NCBI GenBank assembly: GCA_024449915.1 | Contig: JAMZAV010003227.1 | Coordinates: 122,984-186,983 of the forward strand | Length of the DNA: 64,000 bases | Direction of reading: 5' to 3' | Source: Sweltsa coloradensis | Lineage: Eukaryota > Arthropoda > Insecta > Plecoptera > Chloroperlidae | In this document: in pieces, positions 1-9,729 of the stretch | Numbering within the stretch: the stretch's first letter is position 1 | Layout of the letters: the number at the start of each line of letters is the position of its first letter | Notes under the pieces: model-generated | Database searches by the model: none | Seen by the model: the letters and a program-made list of their open reading frames with translations, nothing else | Told to the model about the DNA's origin: nothing | Made by a program: the position numbers and the translations under genes

Positions 1-730
1 TTTCTAAGAATCATTCATACAATAAGTTAATTGCTTTATTGTTTAACACTTTTATTTTTATTTTTAATTTTGTTATTCTGTGTCGCAACTCGCAAGGTAA
101 CAGCTTTGGCAGCAGAGACCTAATACAGTTTTAATATTATTAATCACCATAAGAGTTATTTACGGGAAGGTTACATAATGCTATAAAATGTTATTGGCTA
201 TAAATAGAACCTTAAAAAATATATTTTACAATCTCAAAATATTATTTTCACACATTTCATATTACCAGCGTAAAACGTTGTCATTCGTAAGGCAAACAAA
301 TGTGTATGACCATTAACAATATCACTTTCTGTGATTCATACAATTCAGAAGTTGTGTTGTCACGATATGTCGAAAATCTAACGTAAATGACAAAATTCGA
401 ATATTTGGTGGAGGTGCCGGGTCCCGGTATAATTATGAAAAATGTTTATTTTGGCACTAAAGTGCACTTAATTGTTATGTTTAACTTTGTTTTTTCATTC
501 ATTTCATGATTGCACTATTTTGATTATTGTAATAAGTACAACAACTGCAGTTTTGGACATTTTGTCTATAACTTTACTATTGATTGACAGTTTCGTTTTG
601 CTATTGCTAACATCCAAATATATTATTTTGCTTCACTAACTACGCTCATTTATTTCATCTTATTAGTTGACCTTCAGTGGCAAGGGCAGATTTCATCAAA
701 TCTGGTGTTTTGGGCTTCGGAAGTCATCGA

Positions 731-806
731 AATAAATAAAAAATAAAAAAATCGTATTTAGAGTCGACCCACTCAGTCATAGAACTGATTTTCAGTGAGG
801 GACATT
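731..806 (-). repeat. SINE-A 3' tail, solo fragment
   Basis: An A/T-rich stretch is followed by the complement of the SINE-A tail (GTCGACCCACTCAGTCAT, then CTGATTTTCAGTGAGGGAC). The same tail ends the fuller copies at 2012-2430, 11715-12145 and 51187-51631. No tRNA-like head is present, so this is a truncated insertion upstream of gene 1. The rest of 1-1100 shows nothing recognisable. Confidence 0.7.
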
Positions 807-1105
807 AAAAATTATCATTGTAACGTATTAAATATTTTATTGTCTAACATCCTCAATATTTTCAAGGGCAGGAAATAACGTTTTTCAATATTAATAATAG
901 TTACATATCATTTGATTGCTTGATTCTCTCTAACACGCAATATATCCGTTCCAAACGAAATCTTTTACTGAATGATACGTTTTGTAATCAATACCTTTCG
1001 TTTCCGAGGGCAGCATCCGTTTAAAAATTTTAACTGCTCGATGCCTCTGTAGATAATATGTATATCCGGGCCCTGATATGTAACTTTTTATAGCGATACG
1101 CAGCT

Positions 1106-1140
1106 TTTAAAGAGCGAGAAAATTGATGCGTTGTGTTAGT
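1106..1140 (+). promoter_or_regulatory. Core promoter of gene 1 (TTTAAA box + TTAGT initiator)
   Basis: TTTAAA at 1106-1111 lies 32 nt upstream of the A (1138) of a TTAGT initiator at 1136-1140, and the ATG follows 34 nt after that A. Gene 2 and gene 3 show the same layout with TCAGT initiators, which resemble the arthropod consensus. A second T/A-rich site, TTTATAG near 1087-1093, is too far from the initiator to fit. Confidence 0.6.
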
Positions 1141-1171
1141 ATTTAATATCTTCTAAGTTCACGACGTCATC

Positions 1172-1216
1172 ATGTGGCTCTCTGCTAGTTGTTTGCTGTT
1201 CAACTTCATCCTTATG
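1172..1216 (+). CDS. Gene 1 exon 1: signal peptide
   Basis: Encodes MWLSASCLLFNFILM, 15 residues, hydrophobic and ending in an ATG codon directly before GTAAGT. Gene 2 (MMKFAARCLLFASCVM) and gene 3 (MTSTRVLAVVVILM) first exons also end ATG|GTAAG in phase 0. The start is fixed by the promoter spacing shared by the three genes. Confidence 0.75.
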
Positions 1217-4200
1217 GTAAGTTAATAAATCTTAATGTGCTATTTGTAATAAATAAATAAATAATGACATATTACACATTTATCTTTCACATTTTCATGG
1301 TATATACACTGTATGTAACTCATATTTACGCTTTGAAGCAACTTTTAAGGGATTTCATAATGTCCTACCATACTTTTCCCTTATTTTTTAAAACTATTTT
1401 AAAAGTGATAACGTTTTAGTTTAGTCTAGTTTTAAAATGATTGAATTGTATCTTTTTCTTTTTTTTACACATTCTTATAAAATGTTGCTATATTTTTTAA
1501 AAAAATCAGAAAAAAATAAAATACGTATATAATTGTAATTTTTTTAGAGCTTCATATTATAATATGTAGGAGTCTGTTTAATAAGAATTCACGAACAGCG
1601 AAAGAAAATATCCTATTATTGACATTTTTCTGGTTACGTTTTGCAGGATGCAGTGCCGGACAATGTTCTCGGAGTGGGGATGAATCGTTTAGGCAGCGCC
1701 CTTAACCCACACTTGGAATCTAAACCAGTTAAAACGTATGTTCAGGTAAGGCGTGCAACAGATAAAATCATCCAATTTTGTATTTATCATTATGCAAGTA
1801 AAGTTTAGATTGTTTCTTCGTAGCAGTCACTAGAACACTATATAGGCCCCTGTTTTAATTGTCATTTTTATTTCACGAACTTTTTTTATTTCAAAGAGTT
1901 ATCTTCTTTCAAATAATATGTTTTACTGATTTGTTGTGTTGTAGTGATGCAATATTTACTTTAATTGTTTAATTTTTTTAAATTTATAATTGTTAATTTG
2001 TTTAATTGTGTAGCTCGTTGGTCTTGTGGTTAGCGTATCTGCTTCCAATGAAGAAGGTCCAGGGTTCGATTCCAGACAAAGTCAGAAGTTTTTTAACTTC
2101 TGATTTGGACATCAGTCCATCAGTTCTTGTCTTAGGAGTTTGAAAACGGTGACTTTGGAGCCGTCCTAGCAACGAAGCACATAATAAATTCAGAGTTGTT
2201 CTGAATCGGCCTTGCTGATTCTGGCGTTGATCCGCGGGTGCTCGCACTGTCCATACCACTGATTGCTACATTTCCTATTAAAAATATCGATCTTTGGTTG
2301 GTTATCGCTCACTCGTTGATTGCGTCGGGGCCTTCAGGGTTGGCTTGGTCGCTTTGATCTTCTGTCCCCTACTGAAAATCAGTTATATAACTGAGTGGGT
2401 TGACTCTTAATACAATTAATTTATCTATTAAAGTATTGATTGAAGTTAAGTATGGCGCTTGGGGGTTGACACTAACTCTAGAGCGTTCCCGTGACCGAAC
2501 TCATGAGCAAGGACTGGCAATGATTCTGGTTCCATGGACGATTTACCGGCCACTGTTGGACAAGTTCATCTTAGAACGTCGATGGGCTAGAACGATGAAC
2601 AGTATTGTTGTTTGTAGACGTTGGGAAATGTGCTTGAAAGTAGGAGTTAGTTGAACAAACATCGACCACCGAGTGTTAATAATCATACGTGAAAGTACCA
2701 AAAAACTTATTATGTTAATTTCACAAAAATAAATTGATAGTATCCCTTTCCTCCTTAAAAGTATTTCTCAGGCAGCCATGTACACTTCACGCTCGTTAGA
2801 ACTCACATTAAGTTGTACAACGCTCTGGAGAAAATGTTATATACGTAATTATAACTGAGGAAAATGTCAAAGTCGTTGTAATCTAAATATTAGGCCAAGT
2901 GTTTGACTCAAACGGACCACAGATACTACCAAAACTATATGCCTTTATACACAATTATTTAAGTGAATTAAAATGCGAATCGTATTCAAACGTATCTGGT
3001 AAACATTTAACAAATTTCCAGATAACAAAACACTATATAATTCCCATTAATTACACCTTCAAAATAATTTGGGTGAAAATATAAAATTAGTGAAACTTAC
3101 GGACGTACCCATTCACATGTTGGTCTGGGTAAATAGTTCAATAGGTCTGAGCAACGTAACCCCATCCCGTCTACTCTTAAAAACAAAATTATATATCAAC
3201 AAATCACTTTTATATTTATGTAGCTTATCACATTCCGAATGGATCAAGCCTGTTTTGATCGGATTCAGTCAAACTCACTGGTTCACTGTTAAAATTTCAG
3301 CCATTGTTTCAGGGTTCGGCAATTACTGACGTTTAAACAGTATCAGAATCAAAACAGGACGTTAGATTGAAGGATGGACATCATCGCTCCGCTCCTCGTT
3401 TAATTATAGCCTCATGACGACATTTTATAAGAAAACTCAAATATAGACCTTTAACACTTTGTGAAGTAAAGTCGACATCGGAACATAAATAATGTCAGTC
3501 ATGAACATTGTACACAATCCCATTATGTAATTTCAAATGTTCTCTAGAGGGATGTATACTAATGTGAATACTTACGACCGTACATTGTACATGGTTGTCT
3601 GGGAAAAACTCTAATTAATAACCGTCGAAATATAGACATATTTTCTTACCTCTGTTGTCAAAAATCTATACCGACAATTCGTTCCAGAAAGTTGCATCCA
3701 TTCCGTTTGGATGCCCCGGCCTCGATCCTGGAGATGCCAATATCACTTGCGTTCAACCCTGGATTAAGAAACGTTTGGGTTCAGGAATAAACTGCACTTC
3801 TAAAGTTCCGGTTAAAACCCAGGCATACTTCTTGAATTGTCCGCCAGGCAATGGTATTGTTGAAGATTACTTCATGATTACCTGCAAGTTCCCTGGTATT
3901 TGGGATAACGATGTGTTTACTTGTGACCGTAAGTTTATTTTAATTTGTATGATTCACATAGTCATCATAGAGCTTAAGCAGTAGCACGATTTTTATAACA
4001 TCCAAAGTAATACTAAATTGTTTTCGCTCTTTGAATACTGCGCTTCTTCAAGCTGTGTAACATTGAGTCATGCATCCTTGTAAAACATAACCTTACCATT
4101 TCAAAACCTTTAGAAATTAAACATTTTGTTTTTTCAAACATGAACTTTTTTTTGCAGTTTTACCAACCGAGGCACCAAAACCAACCACTAAGCCAACAAC

Positions 4201-6389
4201 GAAACCAACCACCAAACGACCACTTACTACCAAACCAACAGTTAAAACTTCAACAAAGCCTTTCAGTGGAACAAAACCTTTCACTACTACCAAGTTACCA
4301 ATCAATAGTTCAGTGTCTACTTCTACACTGAAGAATGTTACGAATACTACAACTCTAGCGTCTGCTTCTACAACTCCAGATTCTGCATTAACACCTTATC
4401 TCCTGCTCAACTACCATTACCTTCTGCTTCTACAACTGTGGCTCCTGCTTCAACTACCTTACCTTCTGCTTCTACAACTGTGGCTCCTGCTTCAACTACC
4501 TTACCTTCTGCTGATTCTATTACGCCAGTGGATACCACTGACACTACAACAATTGCAGGAAGTTCTGCTACTACTACCCAAGCGGCAGTCTCGACAACTG
4601 TGGCTACAACTTTAGCCCCAGTTACCACTTTAGTCGATGTAACAACAGTTCCAGCTACCACACTGAGTGTGCCTGTAACGACTACTACACTGACAACTAT
4701 CATACCAGATACTACTACGACTACCACAGCAGGTACCACAACAATGGGTTTAACAACACTTACAACAACACCACCAACACCACCAGCAGCAGCAACAACA
4801 ACAACATCAGCAACAACAACAATAACAGCAACAACCGGCCTAACAACGACGTTAGCACCAACAGGTAAAACGACGTTAGCACCAACAGGTAATACTTTCT
4901 TAAAATGTTTACTTTTCCTACTTGTTTTGGGCTAGGAATTTCCGTTTTTTAGTACATCTGTTTCTGAGACAGTTATTTTCTTTATCAGTGTAGATGAAAA
5001 CGTGTTGTCGTTTGATTGCAAAACAAAATCACTGTCACTCGGCGAAGAAAAATTAAATGTGAACTAATGACACAAATTATAATATTTCAGCGCCTCCTAA
5101 GTACGAGAATAAGTTTGAAGCTAAAGTCTACAAGGCTGTGAAGATGACAACCACGTGGGAGAAGGCCGAATCAATGTGCGTAGCTGAAGGTGCCCATCTT
5201 GTCTTATTCGCCACCCAGGAGAAACTAAATCATTTGACGGCACTGAGCAACAATACGGAATTTCTTGTGGGAATCACTGATAAGGTCAAGACTGGATCGT
5301 ATGTTGGGCTAGATGGTAAGTTCAAAAATAAAAGCATTATGTAACAAATTACAAATACAAATTACATTCATGAGAGTGGAGTAGAAAAATGTATTGCCAT
5401 TTTAATGATAAGTACATGATACATAATATTTGGGTTTCTCATGTTTTTGGTAAATTTTAACTTGTCTGACAGGGAACATTTGTACATAATTATCTGTAAG
5501 AAGCAGATAATAATTATGCATGAACTGATACGATGGAAGTGGGAATGGCATGAGGAACAATTTTGGCACGCCTGAAATTTGTTACGGGAGTAGAATTAAA
5601 CCTTGGACTAGGAAGTACATTTTGAGCTGATTTAAATTTTTTTTAATTTTGGGTGTCAAGTAAGAGGGATTCTTTAATATTTTCAGGGTGTTTATTGTAT
5701 ATGGTCAGAGGTGGTTTGGGACGGTAGGTAGAACACGTGTGAATTGATTTAAGGGAAAGCCCAGTAACAATATTTATATCAATCTATCTACCTTTCTTAA
5801 TATAATTTGTTCATAACTGTATTCTTTCCCGTCCTGTCTGCTCTTCTCTAATCTAAAATCTATTGCAATATAATATCTACGAGGGTTTTAAGCTGCTGGC
5901 ACTTCCTCCTGAAATATAATATATTTTTGCTTATGTATACCTAAGAAGGTGTGAGGCCTTGGCTATATTTAATAGGTGCGGGGCGGCGAGGTCGAGTAGA
6001 AAAAATTTGACCTCACCTCTACTCTATTGTAGTGAAATATTTTTCCTTGAGCTTTTTGTCACAGGAGTTTATGGGTTTTCTTATGAAATGCTAGTTTCTG
6101 CAGCTGCATTGCTGGATAAACGAAGAACAGCAGTAGAAAGTTCTTGCTCTGCGGTGCCGATTATGGTGTAGTACTTTATAAAGAAGCATATTCAGTAATT
6201 GTTTTAAATGTGTTTTCAGGTTCACCGCTGCCTACCTTCGTGGCATTCAATAAGAAAGCTGGACGTACCGATTATAACTGTGTCAAGTACGTTAGTACTT
6301 CTACATCCCTTGATCCAAAAGTCGGGCTTACAGATATTCCGTGCGCTTATGACTTCCCTAGAGTAATTATGTGTGAAAAACTTGCATAA
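1172..6389 (+). CDS. Gene 1: secreted protein with six-Cys module, mucin-like stalk and C-type-lectin-like domain
   Basis: Six exons: 1172-1216, 1647-1745, 3688-3928, 4158-4888, 5091-5315, 6220-6389, all with GT-AG junctions and phases 0,0,1,1,1. The product is about 500 residues: signal peptide MWLSASCLLFNFILM, a 33-residue linker, an 80-residue six-cysteine module, about 240 residues rich in Thr/Pro/Ser/Ala, and a C-terminal C-type-lectin-like domain. Exon 4 is one base short of keeping frame; reading switches near 4394-4396, so as written the gene would terminate in the stalk. Everything 3' of that point is still open and closely matches gene 2, suggesting a sequence error or a recent lesion. 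A secreted or glycocalyx/cuticle-like glycoprotein is inferred. The ligand is unknown. Gene 2 is its tandem paralog. Confidence 0.8.
1647..1745 (+). CDS. Gene 1 exon 2: N-terminal linker
   Basis: A 99-nt exon (33 codons) begins after TTTTGCAG and ends CAG|GTAAGG, phase 0 at both ends. It reads DAVPDNVLGVGMNRLGSALN followed by PHLESKPVKTYVQ. The gene 2 equivalent has exactly 33 codons and also ends in Gln. It has no cysteines. It probably carries the signal-peptidase site and a short propeptide or linker; the function is not known. Confidence 0.75.
2012..2430 (+). repeat. SINE-A, near full length, in gene 1 intron 2
   Basis: The tRNA-like head starts GCTCGTTGGTCTTGTGGTTA. Its anticodon arm has a CTGCTTCCAATG core, then a B-box-like GGGTTCGATTCC. 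Directly after the head a hairpin reads CAGAAGTT-TTTT-AACTTCTG. The body contains GGAGCCGTCCTAGCAACGAA and ends with CTGAAAATCAGTTATATAAC and an A/T-rich tail. Other copies: 11715-12145 (-), 31807-32143, 51187-51631, 60475-60759. Pol III-derived retroposon; no coding capacity. Confidence 0.85.
3688..3928 (+). CDS. Gene 1 exon 3: six-cysteine module
   Basis: A 241-nt exon (phase 0 in, 1 out) encodes 80 residues with six cysteines (FGCPG, ITCVQ, INCTS, LNCPPG, ITCKFPG, FTCD). The last part, C-P..G-G...Y...TC..PG.W....FTC, resembles half of a sushi/CCP fold, but I cannot assign a named domain. Two N-glycosylation sequons (NIT, NCT) are present. The acceptor is placed at GACAATTCGTTCCAG|AAA; this 15-nt pre-exon stretch is identical in gene 2, and phase 0 matches exon 2. 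The frame is open further upstream, so a longer exon is not excluded. Confidence 0.75.
4158..4888 (+). CDS. Gene 1 exon 4: mucin-like Thr/Pro/Ser stalk, with apparent frameshift
   Basis: Opens LPTEAPKPTTKPTTKPTTKR and continues as Thr/Ser/Pro/Ala-rich sequence expected to be heavily O-glycosylated. A 42-bp unit encoding LPSASTTVAPASTT is tandemly repeated at about 4419-4506. Frame passes from one register to the next near 4394-4396 (ACACCTTATC), equal to one missing base; exon length 731 has the wrong remainder for its phases. The 3' end holds a duplicated 24-bp unit containing two usable donors, after 4864 and 4888, both in phase 1. Confidence 0.7.
5091..5315 (+). CDS. Gene 1 exon 5: N-terminal half of C-type-lectin-like domain
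   Basis: Encodes APPKYENKFEAKVYKAVKMT, then TWEKAESMCVAEGAHLVLFA and a segment ending TEFLVGITDKVKTGSYVGLD. The W-x3-A-x2-C-x3-G-A-x-L pattern is the hallmark of the first helix and strand of the CTLD fold. The WIGL core motif is replaced by FLVGITD. Phase 1 out; it joins exon 6 at a Gly codon. Confidence 0.85.
6220..6389 (+). CDS. Gene 1 exon 6: C-terminal half of C-type-lectin-like domain
   Basis: Begins SPLPTFVAFNKKAGRTDYNC and ends FPRVIMCEKLA-stop. The cysteines in DYNC, DIPC and IMCEK complete the conserved CTLD disulphide set with the exon 5 cysteine. EPN or QPD is absent and WND is replaced by LTD, so classical calcium-dependent sugar binding is unlikely. The stop TAA is at 6387-6389. 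Confidence 0.85.
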
Positions 6390-6639
6390 GTAAAGAGTGA
6401 TTCTTAAGGATGTTGTATTGCCCTCTAACCATTATCTTAAATTTAAAAAAAACATTGACGAAAAGTTTGGCAGATTGAGAAAGAGACATATTATTCATAA
6501 CACTAATGTTAAAACAAATTGGGGGTGGCACATAACTTCACTAAGTATAAGCCTATATTACTATTTTGTATCACCACTGGACAAGTGTAAAATTAAATGT
6601 TGAACAACGTTTTAAACACAACTTTATCTTCCACTTAAG

Positions 6640-6645
6640 AATAAA
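6640..6645 (+). terminator. Probable polyadenylation signal of gene 1
   Basis: AATAAA lies 251 nt after the stop codon. The target duplication of a hAT-like element starts nine bases downstream, so the natural cleavage region may have been displaced or supplied by the insertion. Confidence 0.5.
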
Positions 6646-6661
6646 ATTAAATGTTCTGTAT

Positions 6662-7105
6662 CAGTGGCGTAGGAACCGGGAGGGCAGGGGCGGCAATGCC
6701 CCCCCCCCAAGTTTGGTCCAGAGGGGGCAGGGGGGGCAAAACTTATGTGAGTTAAATATTAATCCCAGAATTTATGTAGTAAATATGCACTGACACATAC
6801 AATTCGATAGTCACCTTGATAAAACGAATATGTTTGCCTGTATGCTTCGTCATTTCATAAAAAATTAGGTTAAAATTTACTAAAATAGGCCACTTCACGT
6901 TTATTTTTTTAGTTTTTAAACCGCAGATAGTTGCAGTAAAACATCGTTTACAGAGTCCGAAAGTAGTTACAACGTGACGAAATCACTGTAGTATGGTGAA
7001 TATTTTTTCGCCTGCGGCGAAAAGGCCCCAGGCCCCAGCTACCGCCAACAAAATCTTCTAGTGGATTTTCCCCCACCCCCCTTTCAAAACGTTTCTACGC
7101 GCCTG
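6662..7105. mobile_element. Non-autonomous hAT-like DNA transposon, 444 bp, 8-bp TSD
   Basis: Ends CAGTGGCGTAGGAACC and GTTTCTACGCGCCTG form imperfect terminal inverted repeats. The element is flanked by an exact 8-bp duplication, TTCTGTAT, at 6654-6661 and 7106-7113. The 5' end is G-rich with a C run and no long ORF exists. The 8-bp duplication and CAGTGGCG-type ends are typical of hAT elements. It lies just after the gene 1 poly(A) signal. Confidence 0.8.
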
Positions 7106-7113
7106 TTCTGTAT

Positions 7114-8849
7114 AGCAAGAGTATTTTTCGCCTGTACAAAATTAGTATTTGTACTGTATGAAAATAGTAATTGCAAACGTTATTTTACAAAAAAAATGTC
7201 CTTACATGTACAAGGAATGTAATGGTGTGTAGAAACAATTTTACAAAATACTTTCTCAAAATTTGATTTTGCACTTGACAAGTTTTGCAAACCAATTTTA
7301 AATGCTTATTGTAACGTGATGTATTGGCTCCTAAAATTAACCACAACTTAAGATATCGGTCCGGGGCAATACCTTAGCGTACGCGACTGAGTTTGAACAT
7401 TCGGTTTGAATCTTTGAGCTGACCGGCCAGATCAAGATTTTAAGAATCAAACCAAAACAACATATTTAACACTTTAAATAAACATTATTAATTTTATTCG
7501 TCATGATATTTTTTGTTATATTTTCAAATATATTTATTGTTATAACGATGGCAGTCATCAAATTTAATTTATAGCTTGCTCCTTTTTTATGTTGCGGAAC
7601 AAATAATAAAGAAAATAAAGAAAAAAGTGTGTGCGAATTATAAAATACTTCGATTGAAATTGTGCAATTATGTTTTATCGTCTTTAAATCTTTAATGTTA
7701 AACGTAAATACAATTAAAATTGTTATTGGAAATGTAAATTACAGTGTTACACCTTTTTCGGTCGTGACGGTTTGCATAGGTCGCTTTACAGAATATTACC
7801 TATCTGGCAGGTCCGAAAGGCGGTTTTGAAATTGAAGCCGCTAGTTGAAAAATGAAAACGACTGTTCAAACTCGGGCAACGGGATTTAGAAAGTTGTCGA
7901 GTTTCATTTGTTCTAGTAGGCACTAAAATGGTATGTTGATATTTTTCAAATATTTAGAGACCACCTGTTTTTATTTTAACTTCTCTTTCTGAAGTACCAA
8001 AAATGTATTTTGTTAACTTAACTTTGCATAAAATGTCACTTGTCAATAATCCTTGAATATGTAGTTCATTGCATTTTCAGTAATAAAATTAAAATGTATC
8101 TTTGAATTGTGCCCTATGGTTGTTTTATTTCACAACAAAAGAGATAAAGAGCAAAGCTATACAAAATAATAAGATGTGATTTCAATAACATATCCTTCTC
8201 TAGCGTTAGTAAATAAAGTCATGTTCATACTTCATACTTCATACATAAGTTTCATACTTGTCATACACATACTTGCTTCAAGATTCGCAAATATTATCAA
8301 TTCGAAAATTATGTTTTAAAATAGTCTCAATAGTATATTAATACGCACAAACTGATATTTCCCTTCAATAAACCATCAACCACGATACCATAAGTAATAC
8401 TAACTAAACGTTATCCCTACCACATGTACGAAAACGGATATTGCAAAAGTACATAACATATCTTAGACCCAAAATTCACAACTCAATCCCGGTAACATCA
8501 AACAGTGTGCTAATATTCACATATTAAAAAAAGCTCTACAATCTACATGGCTGTAAAATTCATTCTAAAATGTGTTTGAGGGCATAATAGAAATCAAAGT
8601 TGTAGACAAAAATTAGAAATTATGAGTACGATTCTTTTGTTTGCTTGTATTCGTGTAATTTGTAATTAGTAAAACAACATGTTTTTTTTTATTTTTTTCA
8701 ATATATTTAAGTAAGAATCATAATGGACATTTAAATCAAAGGTTATGATATTGTAAGGTATCTAAACTTAAATTAAAAACATACAGTAGCCTAATTAAGA
8801 AAGAAAAATACCCTTTTAGATTATATAATTAATTGAACAGTATAACTTG
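7114..8849. other. Intergenic spacer without recognisable genes
   Basis: A/T-rich sequence between gene 1 and gene 2 with no open frame I recognise. A direct run of ATACTTCATACTTCATAC-like units occurs near 8226-8275. Otherwise nothing is seen. Confidence 0.5.
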
Positions 8850-8853
8850 TTAG

Positions 8854-9306
8854 CCCTTTCCAGCCCCATGACTCCAAATGGAATCAATAAATTTCAAAAT
8901 TTAATCCGGGTACATCATACGTTTTTTTCCCCCCAATTTGAGCCCAATTTTTAAATTTATTTTGCCCCATGCCAATGGGACAAAAAGTGATTTTTTAAAG
9001 AAAAATTGGAAATACAATCTTAAAAAAGGGTTAAAAATGGGAAAAATGTTTTTTCCCCCGGTAATGTAATACATTTTTAGAATTGCTATTTTTTTAGTTA
9101 CAAAAAATGCATTATATGTAAAATTTTCAAAGAAAATCTAGTTTTATAAAATGTGTTTTAAATTTTAATTATGACTTAAAATGATGCTTTAACTTCAAAA
9201 TACAAAAATTTCTGAAAAACACTAAAAATCTTAGAAAAAATTATAAATTTGAATTAACTGCCTTGCATGACTTAATTTTGAAACTTGAAACTTGGACTGG
9301 AAAGGG
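8854..9306. mobile_element. Short TIR element flanked by TTAG (piggyBac-like MITE candidate)
   Basis: Terminal inverted repeats CCCTTTCCAGCCC and GGACTGGAAAGGG lie 453 bp apart, with the tetranucleotide TTAG directly on each side (8850-8853, 9307-9310). piggyBac-type elements use TTAA and start with CCC, so TTAG would be a one-base variant. There is no coding capacity. Class assignment is tentative. Confidence 0.55.
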
Positions 9307-9729
9307 TTAGAAGAAGTTTAATTTTAGATTTAGTATTAATTTAATATTAGAATCCATATTAAACACAATTGTTATACAATTGTGCTCAAAGGAATGACTG
9401 AAGCCTCGCACAAGTACGTATTTATGGCGTCAGTCATTCAATCAATCAGGTCATTCAATGTCTTTGTATTGTACTCGAGCCTGAATTTTAAAACGTTTTT
9501 CTTGACATGGCCTTCATTAGTGCTGTATTGTGTGGAATGTGTGAATGCAGTCAATAATTCAGATTGATTGATTGATTTTCTTCTATTACTTAAGATTGCT
9601 ATTAAAAAAAAGCAATGTTGGTAATTACTACATATCTATAACTACTTTACTAACTACTTTGCAGAATGTAAAATTGTATTTTTTCGGTAATGTGGAATTG
9701 ATTTCTTCAAAGTAAACAATCATTATCTA

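Noticed and set aside
2012..2090. Functional tRNA genes at the tRNA-like heads
   Set aside because: They belong to repeated SINE-like units, lack full stems or have wrong arm lengths.
4407..4739. Val-rich open frame on the - strand opposite the gene 1 mucin exon (likewise 27810-28325 and 28286-28641)
   Set aside because: Reverse complement of Thr-rich codons gives Val/Ser runs; no homology, and the exon on the + strand explains it.
6397..6793. Short frames after gene 1
   Set aside because: They lie in the 3' UTR and the hAT-like element, with no family resemblance.
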